14,890 nt of DNA, taken from the NCBI GenBank assembly GCA_027083475.1, contig JALWON010000319.1:1-14890 (forward strand). Reading direction: 5' to 3'. The notes below the pieces were generated by a model. It searched no databases. It saw nothing but the letters and a program-made list of their open reading frames with translations, and was not told the DNA's origin. Each line of letters starts with the position of its first letter. Position 1 is the first letter of the stretch. A program made the position numbers and the translations under genes. Origin of the DNA: Sulfurimonas sp. GTDB taxonomy: Bacteria > Campylobacterota > Campylobacteria > Campylobacterales > Sulfurimonadaceae. This document shows, piece after piece, positions 1-7,869 of the stretch.

Positions 1-10
1 AGTAAAATAA

Positions 11-1660
11 TCTATAGAACTTTTACCTGAGATTATAGAGCAATGGATAAAGTCTTTGGATTTTGGAAAATCTATGCGTTGGGGAAGTTTGCAAGAGAGT
101 TTTATTCGTCCTGTTCGCTGGGTGAATGTTCTTTTAGACGATAACATTGTTCCTATGACTCTCTTTGGTGTAGAGTCACATAAAAGTACTTTTGTACACC
201 GCATTGCAAACTTTGAGAGAGTAAGTATAAATGGTGCAAAAGATTATTTTGAAGTACTCAAAGCTGGGGGTGTTACTCTTTTTCCAGATGCAAGATCTGA
301 AAAAATACTAGCAGATTTTAAGGCTATAGAAGATGCAAATGGACTCAAAATTGAAATAGATGCAGAACTCTTTGAAGAAGTTGTTGCCATTACTGAAAAC
401 CCCACAGCACTTTTAGGCTCTTTTGATAAAGAATTTTTGCGATTACCTCCTGAAGTAATTATTACTTCTATGAAAGAACATCAACGTTATTTTCCTGTTT
501 TTAAAGAGGGCAAACTCATTAACAAATTTGTCGTTGTCTCCAATGCTTTAACAGATGATTTTTCGCAAGTTATAGCAGGAAATGAGCGAGTACTTCGCCC
601 GCGTTTGGCAGATGGACTCTTCTTTTGGGATAATGACTTGAAAAATGGATTAAGTACCAAAGGACTTGAAAAAGTAGCCTTTTTTAAAGGACTTGGAAGC
701 ATTGCCGATAAAATCAAACGTGAATCAATCATAGCTGAAACTCTTTTTGACCTCTATAAAATAGATGCTGACAAAAAAGATCTGATCCGTGGGATAAATT
801 TAGCAAAAGCAGACTTGATGAGTGAAATGGTATATGAATTTACGGAACTTCAAGGGCTGATGGGTGGCTACTATGCAAAAGAGCAGGGTGAGAGTGATGC
901 TGTGGCTACATGTATCACTGAGCAGTATCTTCCAGATGGTGAAGAGAGTGCTCTACCATCAACTCCATTGAGTGCTATTGTTGCGATGAGTATCAAACTC
1001 GATACACTACTTGGACTCTTTAGTGTCAATCAAATTCCAACAGGTTCTCGTGACCCTTTTGCTCTGCGTCGTGCAGTCAATGGAATTATGAGAATTGTCA
1101 ATGAATACAATTTTTCATTTGATATTGTAAAAACAATGCAAGTACTTGCTATAAACTATGATGCAATCGATTTGAAAAAATTAGAAGCTTTCATTCTTGA
1201 ACGTCTCAAACGCTACTATAAAGTCAATCCATCTGTTATAGAAGCAGTTCTTGCTTCAGGGGAGAGAGAATTACTTGCATTAGGACAGAAAATAGAAGCT
1301 TTAAATAATCTCGTGACTTCAGAAGGTTTTGATGAAGTCAGTTCTACTTTTAAACGCGTTGCAAACATTACAAAAGATATTGATCTCAATGCAGATTTAA
1401 TCGTCGATGAAAATTTACTGCAAGAGGAAGCAGAAAAAACACTTTTTGATGCATATAATACAGTCATGCAAAAGCAGTATGAGAGTTTTGAAGCAGAGCT
1501 GGATGCCCTGCTTGGACTCAAACCACAACTTGATGATTTTTTCACAAATGTAATGGTAAATGCAGAAGATGAAGCAGTGAAAAATAACCGTAAATCTTTA
1601 GTAGCAAGTATCTATAAAAGTATTTTAAAAATTGCAGATATTAAAGAGGTGAGTGTTTAG
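11..1660 (+). CDS. glyS: Glycyl-tRNA synthetase beta subunit, 5'-partial
   Basis: This is the beta chain of the heterotetrameric (alpha2beta2) class II glycyl-tRNA synthetase, which charges tRNA-Gly in the cytoplasm together with GlyQ (not in the window). Family features seen, numbered from the TTG at 56: the GKSMRWG and FIRPVRW region near the start, EHQRYFPVF at about 141-149, GNERVLRPRLADGLFFW at about 175-191, KADLMSEMVYEFTELQG at about 251-267, and the DPFALRRA stretch at about 333-340 before the C-terminal tRNA-binding domain. The full family is about 670-690 residues, so roughly 140-150 N-terminal residues are missing. The TTG at 56 is not a believable start, because the residues read from 11 onward (SIELLPEII...) also look like GlyS. 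An in-frame TAA lies at 8-10, so this is either the end of a contig with an error or a real nonsense mutation. Identity is certain; integrity is not. Confidence 0.93.
   Translation, partial: SIELLPEIIEQWIKSLDFGKSMRWGSLQESFIRPVRWVNVLLDDNIVPMTLFGVESHKSTFVHRIANFERVSINGAKDYFEVLKAGGVTLFPDARSEKILADFKAIEDANGLKIEIDAELFEEVVAITENPTALLGSFDKEFLRLPPEVIITSMKEHQRYFPVFKEGKLINKFVVVSNALTDDFSQVIAGNERVLRPRLADGLFFWDNDLKNGLSTKGLEKVAFFKGLGSIADKIKRESIIAETLFDLYKIDADKKDLIRGINLAKADLMSEMVYEFTELQGLMGGYYAKEQGESDAVATCITEQYLPDGEESALPSTPLSAIVAMSIKLDTLLGLFSVNQIPTGSRDPFALRRAVNGIMRIVNEYNFSFDIVKTMQVLAINYDAIDLKKLEAFILERLKRYYKVNPSVIEAVLASGERELLALGQKIEALNNLVTSEGFDEVSSTFKRVANITKDIDLNADLIVDENLLQEEAEKTLFDAYNTVMQKQYESFEAELDALLGLKPQLDDFFTNVMVNAEDEAVKNNRKSLVASIYKSILKIADIKEVSV
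1643..1653 (+). promoter_or_regulatory. Shine-Dalgarno for the TTG-started oxidoreductase gene
   Basis: The sequence AAAGAGGTGAG lies inside the last codons of glyS and ends about 10 bases before the TTG at 1664. It supports this TTG as the start of the next gene. The glyS TAG at 1658-1660 is in the same frame with only one codon (CCT) between, so no upstream in-frame start is possible. Confidence 0.6.
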
Positions 1661-1663
1661 CCT

Positions 1664-2782
1664 TTGTATGACATTGCTATCATAGGGGCTGGAATCAATG
1701 GCTGTAGTGTAGCCTATGAGTTTACACAAGCAGGTAAAAAAGTTCTGCTTTTAGATATGCAAAAAATTGCAGGTGGTGGAAGTGGTGCTGCTGGAGCTTT
1801 TATCTCCCCTAAGTTTTCAAAAGCAGGAGAGTTAAAAGAACTTCTGCATGATGCATTTGTCTATAGCATGGAGTACTACAACAAACATTTTCCTCATCTC
1901 ATCAAAAATGCACCCTTATTGCATATTGCACAAGATGAAGCAGATGCACAAAGTTTACAAATTTATAAGCAAAAAAGTTTCCTTGAACTCCTGACTCCTC
2001 CACAAGACCTTTTAAGCAACTTAACAAAAGAGGTACAAGAAAAAGAGTTTATCTCTATACATGCAGGTGTAGTAAATGCTGAACTTCTGTGTCAAGCCAT
2101 GGCTCAAAGTGCAGACTTTAAACAGTATGAAGTGAAAAATCTTGTTTTTCAAGATGATTACTGGATGATAGATGAGGAGTATGCAGCCAAAAAAGTAGTG
2201 CTTGCTACGGGTGCTTATAAAAAACTCATCAACGAGCCATACATTAAGCTTCGTGGTATTTGGGGACATCGTATAGATGTAAAAACAAGCACACAAAATA
2301 GCCACTCTTTACATCAGTTTGTTTCCATCTCCGCAAGTGACAATGGTAAAATTGCCATTGGTGCAACACATGATGTCAATTACCATCCACAGACATCGAA
2401 ACAAATCTATGATATACAAAAGGGGAGGACAGAACTTTTAGAAAAAGCCTCGCAAACTTTAAAATTAGATAATATTACAATAGAGAAAGATTATATGGGA
2501 TTGCGTTCTGGTTCTTTTGACTATATGCCTTTAGTGGGCAGACTTGTGATGTCTCAAGAGACACTTCAAAACAGTGCCATTCAATTTAAAACAAAAAAAC
2601 CAGATTTTCAAGCCTATGATTACTACCCAAATCTTACGATGATAAATGGTAGTGGAGGGTATGGTTTTGTTTTGGCTCCTTTTCTCTCTAAAATTTTAAC
2701 AGAGTATATCTTGCAAGGTAAAGCGATAAGTGATAGAATTAGCCCTGCAAGATTTTTTGCACGCTATGCGAAAAAATTATAA
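1664..2782 (+). CDS. FAD-dependent oxidoreductase, stand-alone MnmC C-terminal-domain-like (DAO family)
   Basis: A 372-residue flavoprotein of the D-amino-acid-oxidase (DAO) fold. The N-terminus reads YDIAIIGAGINGC, a GxGxxG dinucleotide-binding loop at about residues 7-13, followed by VLLLDMQ ending in the acidic residue that binds the FAD ribose. GSGAAGAFISPKFS (about 39-52) matches the ASGNxQGALYPxLS region of MnmC. Near the C-terminus, GLRSGSFDYMPLVGRL, then NGSGGYGFVLAP and a terminal PARFFARY, match the E. coli MnmC C-domain (GVRCATRDHLPMVGN... LGSRGLCSAP... NPNRLWVRK). In MnmC this domain oxidatively removes the carboxymethyl group of cmnm5U34 in tRNA wobble positions. The N-terminal methyltransferase half is absent. 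A role in tRNA modification is inferred from similarity; another amine or amino-acid oxidase role is possible. The start is TTG, 3 bp after the glyS stop. Confidence 0.85.
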   Translation: MYDIAIIGAGINGCSVAYEFTQAGKKVLLLDMQKIAGGGSGAAGAFISPKFSKAGELKELLHDAFVYSMEYYNKHFPHLIKNAPLLHIAQDEADAQSLQIYKQKSFLELLTPPQDLLSNLTKEVQEKEFISIHAGVVNAELLCQAMAQSADFKQYEVKNLVFQDDYWMIDEEYAAKKVVLATGAYKKLINEPYIKLRGIWGHRIDVKTSTQNSHSLHQFVSISASDNGKIAIGATHDVNYHPQTSKQIYDIQKGRTELLEKASQTLKLDNITIEKDYMGLRSGSFDYMPLVGRLVMSQETLQNSAIQFKTKKPDFQAYDYYPNLTMINGSGGYGFVLAPFLSKILTEYILQGKAISDRISPARFFARYAKKL

Positions 2783-2797
2783 ATTATAAGGAAAATT

Positions 2798-3145
2798 ATG
2801 AGTACATTAACTATATGGCACAATCCAAGATGTTCAAAATCTCGTGAAGCACTCAAGCTTTTAGAAGAGAGTGGGCAAGCATTTGAAGTGGTAAAGTATT
2901 TGGATGAAAATCCATCGAAAGAAGATTTAGAAGCTCTTTTAAAAAAGATGTCACTGCGTCCTAGAGAGATCATGCGAACAAAAGAGGCAATTTATAAAGA
3001 GCTTGATTTAAAAAATGAAGAGGACGATGCAAAACTTATTGAGGCAATGGTAGCCAATCCAAAGCTTATTGAACGACCTATCATCATAAAAGAGGATAGT
3101 GCAATTATTGCTCGACCACCATCACTTACAACGGAGTTTATTTAG
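2798..3145 (+). CDS. arsC: ArsC/YfgD-family thioredoxin-fold reductase
   Basis: A 115-residue glutaredoxin-linked arsenate reductase-family protein. The motif HNPRCSKSRE puts a cysteine at position 12, the place of catalytic Cys12 in E. coli plasmid ArsC. Arg60 (in REIMR), Arg93 (in IERPI) and Arg106 (in ARPP) match the family's arsenate-binding arginines 60, 94 and 107, allowing for a one-residue shift. Overall it looks closer to E. coli YfgD (NPRCSKSRETL, MRQKEDLYKEL, NPKLMERPI), whose physiological role is not firmly established, so arsenate reduction is likely but unproven. No ArsR, ArsB or Acr3 gene is nearby. The ribosome binding site is AAGGAAAA ahead of the ATG, with 15 bp separating it from the oxidoreductase gene. 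Its stop overlaps the 3' end of cti on the other strand. Confidence 0.88.
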   Translation: MSTLTIWHNPRCSKSREALKLLEESGQAFEVVKYLDENPSKEDLEALLKKMSLRPREIMRTKEAIYKELDLKNEEDDAKLIEAMVANPKLIERPIIIKEDSAIIARPPSLTTEFI

Positions 3146-5505
3146 TTATGATAGTAGCGATTCAAATCATATAAACCTGATTTGATTGGCGCTGTTTGAT
3201 TGAAATAGTTTTGGAACCAATCATAGGTTTCCCAAAACTTTTTATTCTCTCTTCCTATCCAATACTTTTGTAACCTTTTTTTATAATACTCGTCTCCATT
3301 AAAGTTTTGAAGAATATCAAAAAAATCGCTAAGATCTTGAGTCTTTACTACCAAAAAAGCATTAGGGTAGGAGCCAACAGAACCTTCAATAAAATCTAAT
3401 GTATCCAAACCAGGATTGAGTGTACTTTCTTCTCTAAAAATTGAATTAACATTATCATGCCATCTATTGATAACAAGTGTGAAGACTTTACTTTTTTTAT
3501 TCTTTAAAATAATCCTTACACTAAGAGTATTGACATCATGATCTGTAACAAACCGAATAAAACTTGTTCCTGGTGCTGTGAGTGATTTTGCTGCTTGTTT
3601 TATTTCATCTGCTGTTTGTAGTGCAGATGGCATAGATGGAGGGAGTTGGTACTCATTATAATAATTTAAAGTGTCAAAGTTTATTTGCGTACTTTTTAAA
3701 ATATGATGTTTCACAAGATTCTCTATAAATTCACTTTTTGGATATATGGTTTTATAGTCGATTCTTTGATTGTTTTTTGAAATACTTAATGTCTCTAAAT
3801 CTTGCACATCATCGTCTTGTAAATACCATGATTTAAACATTTGTAAGCGTCTATTTTTTGGCATAAAACTAAGAAAATTCAACTCCCCTTCCATACGTAA
3901 AAGATCCATGTATCTGCGTATATTTGTTTGATGAGAGAGATTTCCAAAGACATCATATCCTGCAACTAAAGAATAATATATTCTTTCAAATTCTGGGTAG
4001 TCTATCATCCAGAGTGTTCGTGGAAGTCTCCCAATAACACCTTTATGTACTGAAGCACTATCAAAATGTCTATAAATACTTAAAAGAGGAGTATCAAGTT
4101 TATTATGTCCTTTCCATATGGCTTCGTAGCCTTGACCCTGAGGGAATACTTGACGAATTAAAGCCTCTTTAGCTTTAAAAAAGTTTGCTGATTTGATTCT
4201 GTATTTGTCACTAAAAGCAGCCAATAACTTTTCTGTAGTTGTTTGAATAGGCATCGCAAGATTGGATGCTTGGTGCAGCAAAAATTTCGGATATAGTACA
4301 GACACATCAAAATTTGGGTCTTGGAACATTATCCAAAAGTGATCATGAATTACATTGAGTGCAATTTGTCCCCGACAGACAGGACCACGAATAAAAGTCA
4401 TTACAATAAATTTGGCATTATCGAGTAAAAATTGATAGCGACTTTTTGGAGGAATTTGCGAAAAGACGAGAAAAGGATTTGTGTTGTTTTTTGCATTATA
4501 ACTCATAACATGCGGTTTTTCCAACCATTTTGTTTGGATAAAAAGTTCTTGAAATCTTGCCAATTTTGTATCGTTAAATTCAAGAAGCATATGTGTTTTG
4601 TGGACGATTGTACTATGGATTTTTTGGAGTCTATAGTAAAACTTATCGACATTAGGATTGTCAAAAGGACGGACAGAAGCTATTTCATCAATAGCTTGTG
4701 GTGCTGGTGTACGTGAACGAACCAATCTAAAAAATTCTCGATTTTCTGTATTTGTAAAGTGCCAATGTGCCAAATAAAGATGTTCAAAAAGATAGCGTGC
4801 ACTCATGATGTGTTTTGCATCCTTAGAGTTAAGAAATTTTTCCCATTTTTTGATTTCAATTTGTGCTGCTTTACTTGGGGTTGTGAGTTTTTTTTGTTCT
4901 TGTGGTGTTGGTCCTTTTGCCCCTTGAGCAAGCCATTGTGTGAGTATATCGTACTCTTTATCACTCACTGCGGGCATACCATAAGGCATACCATGATTTG
5001 GTTTTTCTTCTAAGTAATTTCCCATTTCTTGTAAATTTTTTGGACACATAAGCTTATCGGTTTCTGGTCTATATGATCCTATGATGTTTGGATGTAATTT
5101 TTTATCATGCAGCATGTGTATCATGATAGAATCATTATAACTGGTATTTGCATCAAAATTTTTTGTTAAAGAGAAAAAACTTTTTTGATGCCACTCTTGT
5201 GTATTTTTAGCATCTATAAAAAGTCGTGTTGGTTGCATTGCTTTAAAGCGAAATGGGTTATAAACCTTTAATTTACTTGCACCACGATCAATACCTTCAA
5301 AAGAGCTGTATTTTGCTTGACATGGAGCATTATAACAAGAGTGACACACAACACAGCGTTTGTCTAAAATAGGTTTTACATCTTGTAGGTAATTTACTTT
5401 CTTAGCTATTTTTTTAATCTGAACAGGAGTAGGAAGCGGGGCAGAACATCCAAAAAAGAGGATACTTATGAAGAGACTGAGCAATACTATAGGAATTTTA
5501 AACAT
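3142..5505 (-). CDS. cti: Fatty acid cis/trans isomerase (Cti), periplasmic cytochrome c-type
   Basis: A 787-residue protein of the Cti family, which converts cis to trans double bonds in the acyl chains of membrane phospholipids, a quick way to stiffen the membrane under solvent, heat or other stress. The N-terminus is a hydrophobic export signal ending FFGC (Cys20), which could be a lipobox, so the protein may be a periplasmic lipoprotein. A c-type haem site CVVCH lies at 51-55, followed by SCYNAPCQ as in Pseudomonas Cti (CxxCHGCYDAPCQ). GMPYGMP and DILTQWLAQGA (about 172-196) are also cytochrome-like. The rest is the large Cti-specific region. Length agrees with the family. It is the last gene of the long minus-strand operon, 8 bp after the phosphatase gene. 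No clear Shine-Dalgarno precedes the ATG, so translation may depend on the upstream gene. The 3' end overlaps arsC. Confidence 0.92.
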   Translation of the reverse strand: MFKIPIVLLSLFISILFFGCSAPLPTPVQIKKIAKKVNYLQDVKPILDKRCVVCHSCYNAPCQAKYSSFEGIDRGASKLKVYNPFRFKAMQPTRLFIDAKNTQEWHQKSFFSLTKNFDANTSYNDSIMIHMLHDKKLHPNIIGSYRPETDKLMCPKNLQEMGNYLEEKPNHGMPYGMPAVSDKEYDILTQWLAQGAKGPTPQEQKKLTTPSKAAQIEIKKWEKFLNSKDAKHIMSARYLFEHLYLAHWHFTNTENREFFRLVRSRTPAPQAIDEIASVRPFDNPNVDKFYYRLQKIHSTIVHKTHMLLEFNDTKLARFQELFIQTKWLEKPHVMSYNAKNNTNPFLVFSQIPPKSRYQFLLDNAKFIVMTFIRGPVCRGQIALNVIHDHFWIMFQDPNFDVSVLYPKFLLHQASNLAMPIQTTTEKLLAAFSDKYRIKSANFFKAKEALIRQVFPQGQGYEAIWKGHNKLDTPLLSIYRHFDSASVHKGVIGRLPRTLWMIDYPEFERIYYSLVAGYDVFGNLSHQTNIRRYMDLLRMEGELNFLSFMPKNRRLQMFKSWYLQDDDVQDLETLSISKNNQRIDYKTIYPKSEFIENLVKHHILKSTQINFDTLNYYNEYQLPPSMPSALQTADEIKQAAKSLTAPGTSFIRFVTDHDVNTLSVRIILKNKKSKVFTLVINRWHDNVNSIFREESTLNPGLDTLDFIEGSVGSYPNAFLVVKTQDLSDFFDILQNFNGDEYYKKRLQKYWIGRENKKFWETYDWFQNYFNQTAPIKSGLYDLNRYYHN
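3162..3185. repeat. 8-bp inverted repeat in the convergent cti/arsC 3' region
   Basis: TCAAATCA at 3162-3169 and TGATTTGA at 3178-3185 form a perfect 8-bp stem with an 8-base loop. It lies inside the last codons of cti and 16 bases after the arsC stop. It might help end plus-strand transcripts, but no T-run follows on either strand, so terminator function is weakly supported. Confidence 0.3.
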
Positions 5506-5513
5506 ATTTTTAT

Positions 5514-6116
5514 CTAGCTTTTAAATTTTTTAATTGTTGATTGTTGAACAAAGTAGGCTTCATCACAAAACTCTAACATAGGATAATCTCCTTTTGAATT
5601 TCCAAAAGAGAGTGTATGTGTGGGTTTTTCTCCTGCGAGGTACTCTTCAATGCGTTTTGTTTTCTCTTCAAAATTACATACAGCTCCATCAAATTCGCCT
5701 TGTAGTTGTTGATCATTTCGTAGAGTTTTTGTTGCTAAAAATCCATCATATCCAAGATGTTTTGTGATTGCAGGGAGGTAAACATCAGGCGAAGCACTCA
5801 CTAAAATCACTTTGTAGCCCTCTCTTTTTTTCGCATCAACAATCTCACGAACAGGTTTATTCCATGGAATTTTCTCTACAAAAGCATCTAAATTTTGTGT
5901 TGTTTCATAACCGGTGAAGAACATTTTAAATGTTCTGCGTTTGACCTGTTCTTTTGAGATTTTTCCAAAAATATAGCCAAGTCCAATTTTACTTAATTCT
6001 AAAGCATTTTTGAAAACAAGCGAGGGGGTTAAATAGTGAAAAATAAAAATATGGTAAGTATCTCGAAGGGTAAGTGTCCCATCGAGATCGGTAAAGATTA
6101 TCTTTTGATCAGTCAA
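5514..6116 (-). CDS. HAD-IB family phosphatase (SerB/PgpC-like)
   Basis: A 200-residue haloacid dehalogenase-superfamily phosphatase, subfamily IB. Motif I is FTDLDGTLT, giving the nucleophile Asp10 and the acid/base Asp12. Motif II is VSASPD (about 106-111). A lysine for motif III is plausible near 130. Motif IV is GNSKGDYPML (about 172-181), with Mg-binding Asp177. Between motifs I and II there is a rather hydrophobic cap (about 21-50: HIFIFHYL... IGLGYIFGK), as in the lipid phosphatase PgpC/YfhB rather than the small polar cap of SerB. The substrate cannot be read from the sequence; phosphoserine or a phospholipid phosphate are candidates. The start is TTG and overlaps the end of trpB by 8 bp. 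cti follows 8 bp later, suggesting joint expression and possibly a shared membrane-lipid theme. Confidence 0.85.
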   Translation of the reverse strand: MTDQKIIFTDLDGTLTLRDTYHIFIFHYLTPSLVFKNALELSKIGLGYIFGKISKEQVKRRTFKMFFTGYETTQNLDAFVEKIPWNKPVREIVDAKKREGYKVILVSASPDVYLPAITKHLGYDGFLATKTLRNDQQLQGEFDGAVCNFEEKTKRIEEYLAGEKPTHTLSFGNSKGDYPMLEFCDEAYFVQQSTIKKFKS

Positions 6117-7308
6117 AATGAAGTATATCTTTTGCTTGAATCATATCTTTATCACCACGTCCTGAGATATTGACAATGATGAGTTTATCTTTGATGTTTG
6201 GAAGTTTTTTGAGATATGCCACTGCATGTGATGATTCAAACGCAGGAATAATTCCCTCTTTACGAGAGAGCCACACAAAAGCATCTAAAGCTTCTTGATC
6301 TGTGATATTGTCATAAGTGACACTTTTGTTATCTTTATGAAAGGCATGTTCAGGACCAATGCCTGGGTAGTCTAGCCCTGCGGAGATAGAGTGTGCCTCT
6401 AAGATTTGTCCATCTTCATCTTGTAAAAGATAAGACATTTGACCATGGAGTACTCCTGGACGACCTTTATCAAGGGAGCAACCATGTTTGTCAGTTTCTA
6501 CTCCAAGCCCACCTGCTTCAATGCCGATACACTCAACTTCTTCATCTTCTAAAAAGTGTTGAAACATCCCAATAGCATTGCTTCCACCACCAATACATGC
6601 AATAACATGGTCTGGAAGTCTCTGCTCTTTTTCTAAAATCTGTGCGCGTGCTTCCCAACCAATAATCGCTTGAAAATCACGAACCATCATAGGGTAGGGG
6701 TGTGGACCTGCCACTGTTCCGATAATATAAAAAGTATCTCTTGCATTTGTCACCCAGTGGCGAATGGCATCATTCATGGCATCTTTGAGTGTACGAGAAC
6801 CACTCTCTACTGCGTTTACCTTTGCTCCAAGGAGTTTCATACGAAAGACATTGAGCTCTTGGCGTTCTACATCTTTGGCTCCCATAAAAATTTCACACTC
6901 TAAACCAAGAAGTGCCGCAATGGTAGCTGTGGCTACACCATGTTGTCCTGCACCTGTTTCAGCAATCACTTTTTTATAGCCTAAGCGTTTTGCCATCAGT
7001 CCTTGCGCGATGACATTGTTTACCTTGTGTGCCCCTGTATGGTTTAAATCTTCGCGTTTAAAGTAGACTTTTGCACCAAGTTCTTCTGAGATGTTTTTAG
7101 CATAGTAGAGTGGAGAAGGGCGACCGACATAATCTTTTAAATAGTAGTGCACCTCTTTCCAAAAATCTTCATCAAAACGGATATTGTCATACTCCTCTTT
7201 GAGTTTTAAAAGTGCTGGCATAAGTGTTTCAGGGACATAGCGTCCACCAAAGATACCAAAGTGTCCGTTTGCATCGGGATCAAATTTACTTGGCTTTGGA
7301 ATATACAT
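6109..7308 (-). CDS. trpB: Tryptophan synthase beta chain
   Basis: The beta subunit of tryptophan synthase joins indole (channelled from TrpA) with L-serine to make L-tryptophan, using pyridoxal phosphate. The PLP lysine is Lys95 in HTGAHKVNN. The catalytic glutamate is Glu117 in AETGAGQHG. The phosphate-binding loop is GGGSN at 240-244, and SGRGDKD at about 382-388 contacts the PLP ring nitrogen. Length 399 and the N-terminal GRYVPETLMPAL are typical of the standard TrpB1 type that pairs with TrpA. No trpA or other trp gene is present here, so the pathway genes are dispersed in this organism. The ATG overlaps the apt stop by one base (TAATG), which favours coupled translation. The 3' end overlaps the phosphatase start. 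Confidence 0.97.
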   Translation of the reverse strand: MYIPKPSKFDPDANGHFGIFGGRYVPETLMPALLKLKEEYDNIRFDEDFWKEVHYYLKDYVGRPSPLYYAKNISEELGAKVYFKREDLNHTGAHKVNNVIAQGLMAKRLGYKKVIAETGAGQHGVATATIAALLGLECEIFMGAKDVERQELNVFRMKLLGAKVNAVESGSRTLKDAMNDAIRHWVTNARDTFYIIGTVAGPHPYPMMVRDFQAIIGWEARAQILEKEQRLPDHVIACIGGGSNAIGMFQHFLEDEEVECIGIEAGGLGVETDKHGCSLDKGRPGVLHGQMSYLLQDEDGQILEAHSISAGLDYPGIGPEHAFHKDNKSVTYDNITDQEALDAFVWLSRKEGIIPAFESSHAVAYLKKLPNIKDKLIIVNISGRGDKDMIQAKDILHFD

Positions 7309-7856
7309 TACTGAACCTCTATAATCGAATAAACTTGCGTTTGTTTTTTGAGTTTTTCAATGCCGTCTAAAAATGTAAGCCCTATGATGAAACAACACTC
7401 AACACACTCTGCTCCTGTCTGATTGACAAGTTTTGCAGCGGCATTTGCTGTGCCACCTGTGGCTATGAGATCATCTATCACAAGTACTTTTGCTCCTTTT
7501 TCTTCGCCAAATGCATCAATATGGACTTCTATCTCATCAACTCCATACTCTAGTGCATATTTTTCGCTTATGGTTGTATAAGGGAGTTTGCCTTTTTTTC
7601 GGATGGGCACAAAGCCAAGACCGAGCATTTGTGCTAAGGCTGCACCAAATATGAAACCACGAGCATCAATCCCTGCAATGTAGTCAAGGTCATACGATTT
7701 GTATCTATCATGGAGATGTTGCATTAAGAGGCCATATGCTTTTTTGTCATTTAAAAGTGTCGTTATATCTTTAAAAACAATTCCCTCTTTGGGAAAGTCT
7801 TTTATATCGCGTATGGCATTTTCAATTATTTTTCTATCATCACTGCTGAGTGTCAT
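7308..7856 (-). CDS. apt: Adenine phosphoribosyltransferase
   Basis: A purine-salvage enzyme of 182 residues that makes AMP from adenine and PRPP in the cytoplasm. The PRPP-binding loop VLVIDDLIATGGTA lies at about 124-137. The APRT N-terminal signature FPKEGIVFKDITTLL lies at about 21-35, and AGIDARGFIFG at about 61-71. Length is normal for the family. The ribosome binding site AAGGAAT lies just upstream of the ATG, in the 13 bp after the small coiled-coil gene. It ends in the TAATG junction with trpB. Confidence 0.96.
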   Translation of the reverse strand: MTLSSDDRKIIENAIRDIKDFPKEGIVFKDITTLLNDKKAYGLLMQHLHDRYKSYDLDYIAGIDARGFIFGAALAQMLGLGFVPIRKKGKLPYTTISEKYALEYGVDEIEVHIDAFGEEKGAKVLVIDDLIATGGTANAAAKLVNQTGAECVECCFIIGLTFLDGIEKLKKQTQVYSIIEVQ

Positions 7857-7869
7857 CTTTATTCCTTAT

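Noticed and set aside
1216..1545. Minus-strand open frame of 109 codons inside glyS.
   Set aside because: Serine-rich shadow of a well-matched GlyS region.
2768..2790. TATAAATTATAA sequence just before arsC as a separate promoter.
   Set aside because: It overlaps the end of the oxidoreductase gene and the ribosome binding site, leaving no room for a leader; probably just AT-rich sequence.
4432..5013. Plus-strand open frames opposite cti.
   Set aside because: Cys/Phe-rich, no motifs; the opposite strand encodes clear Cti sequence.
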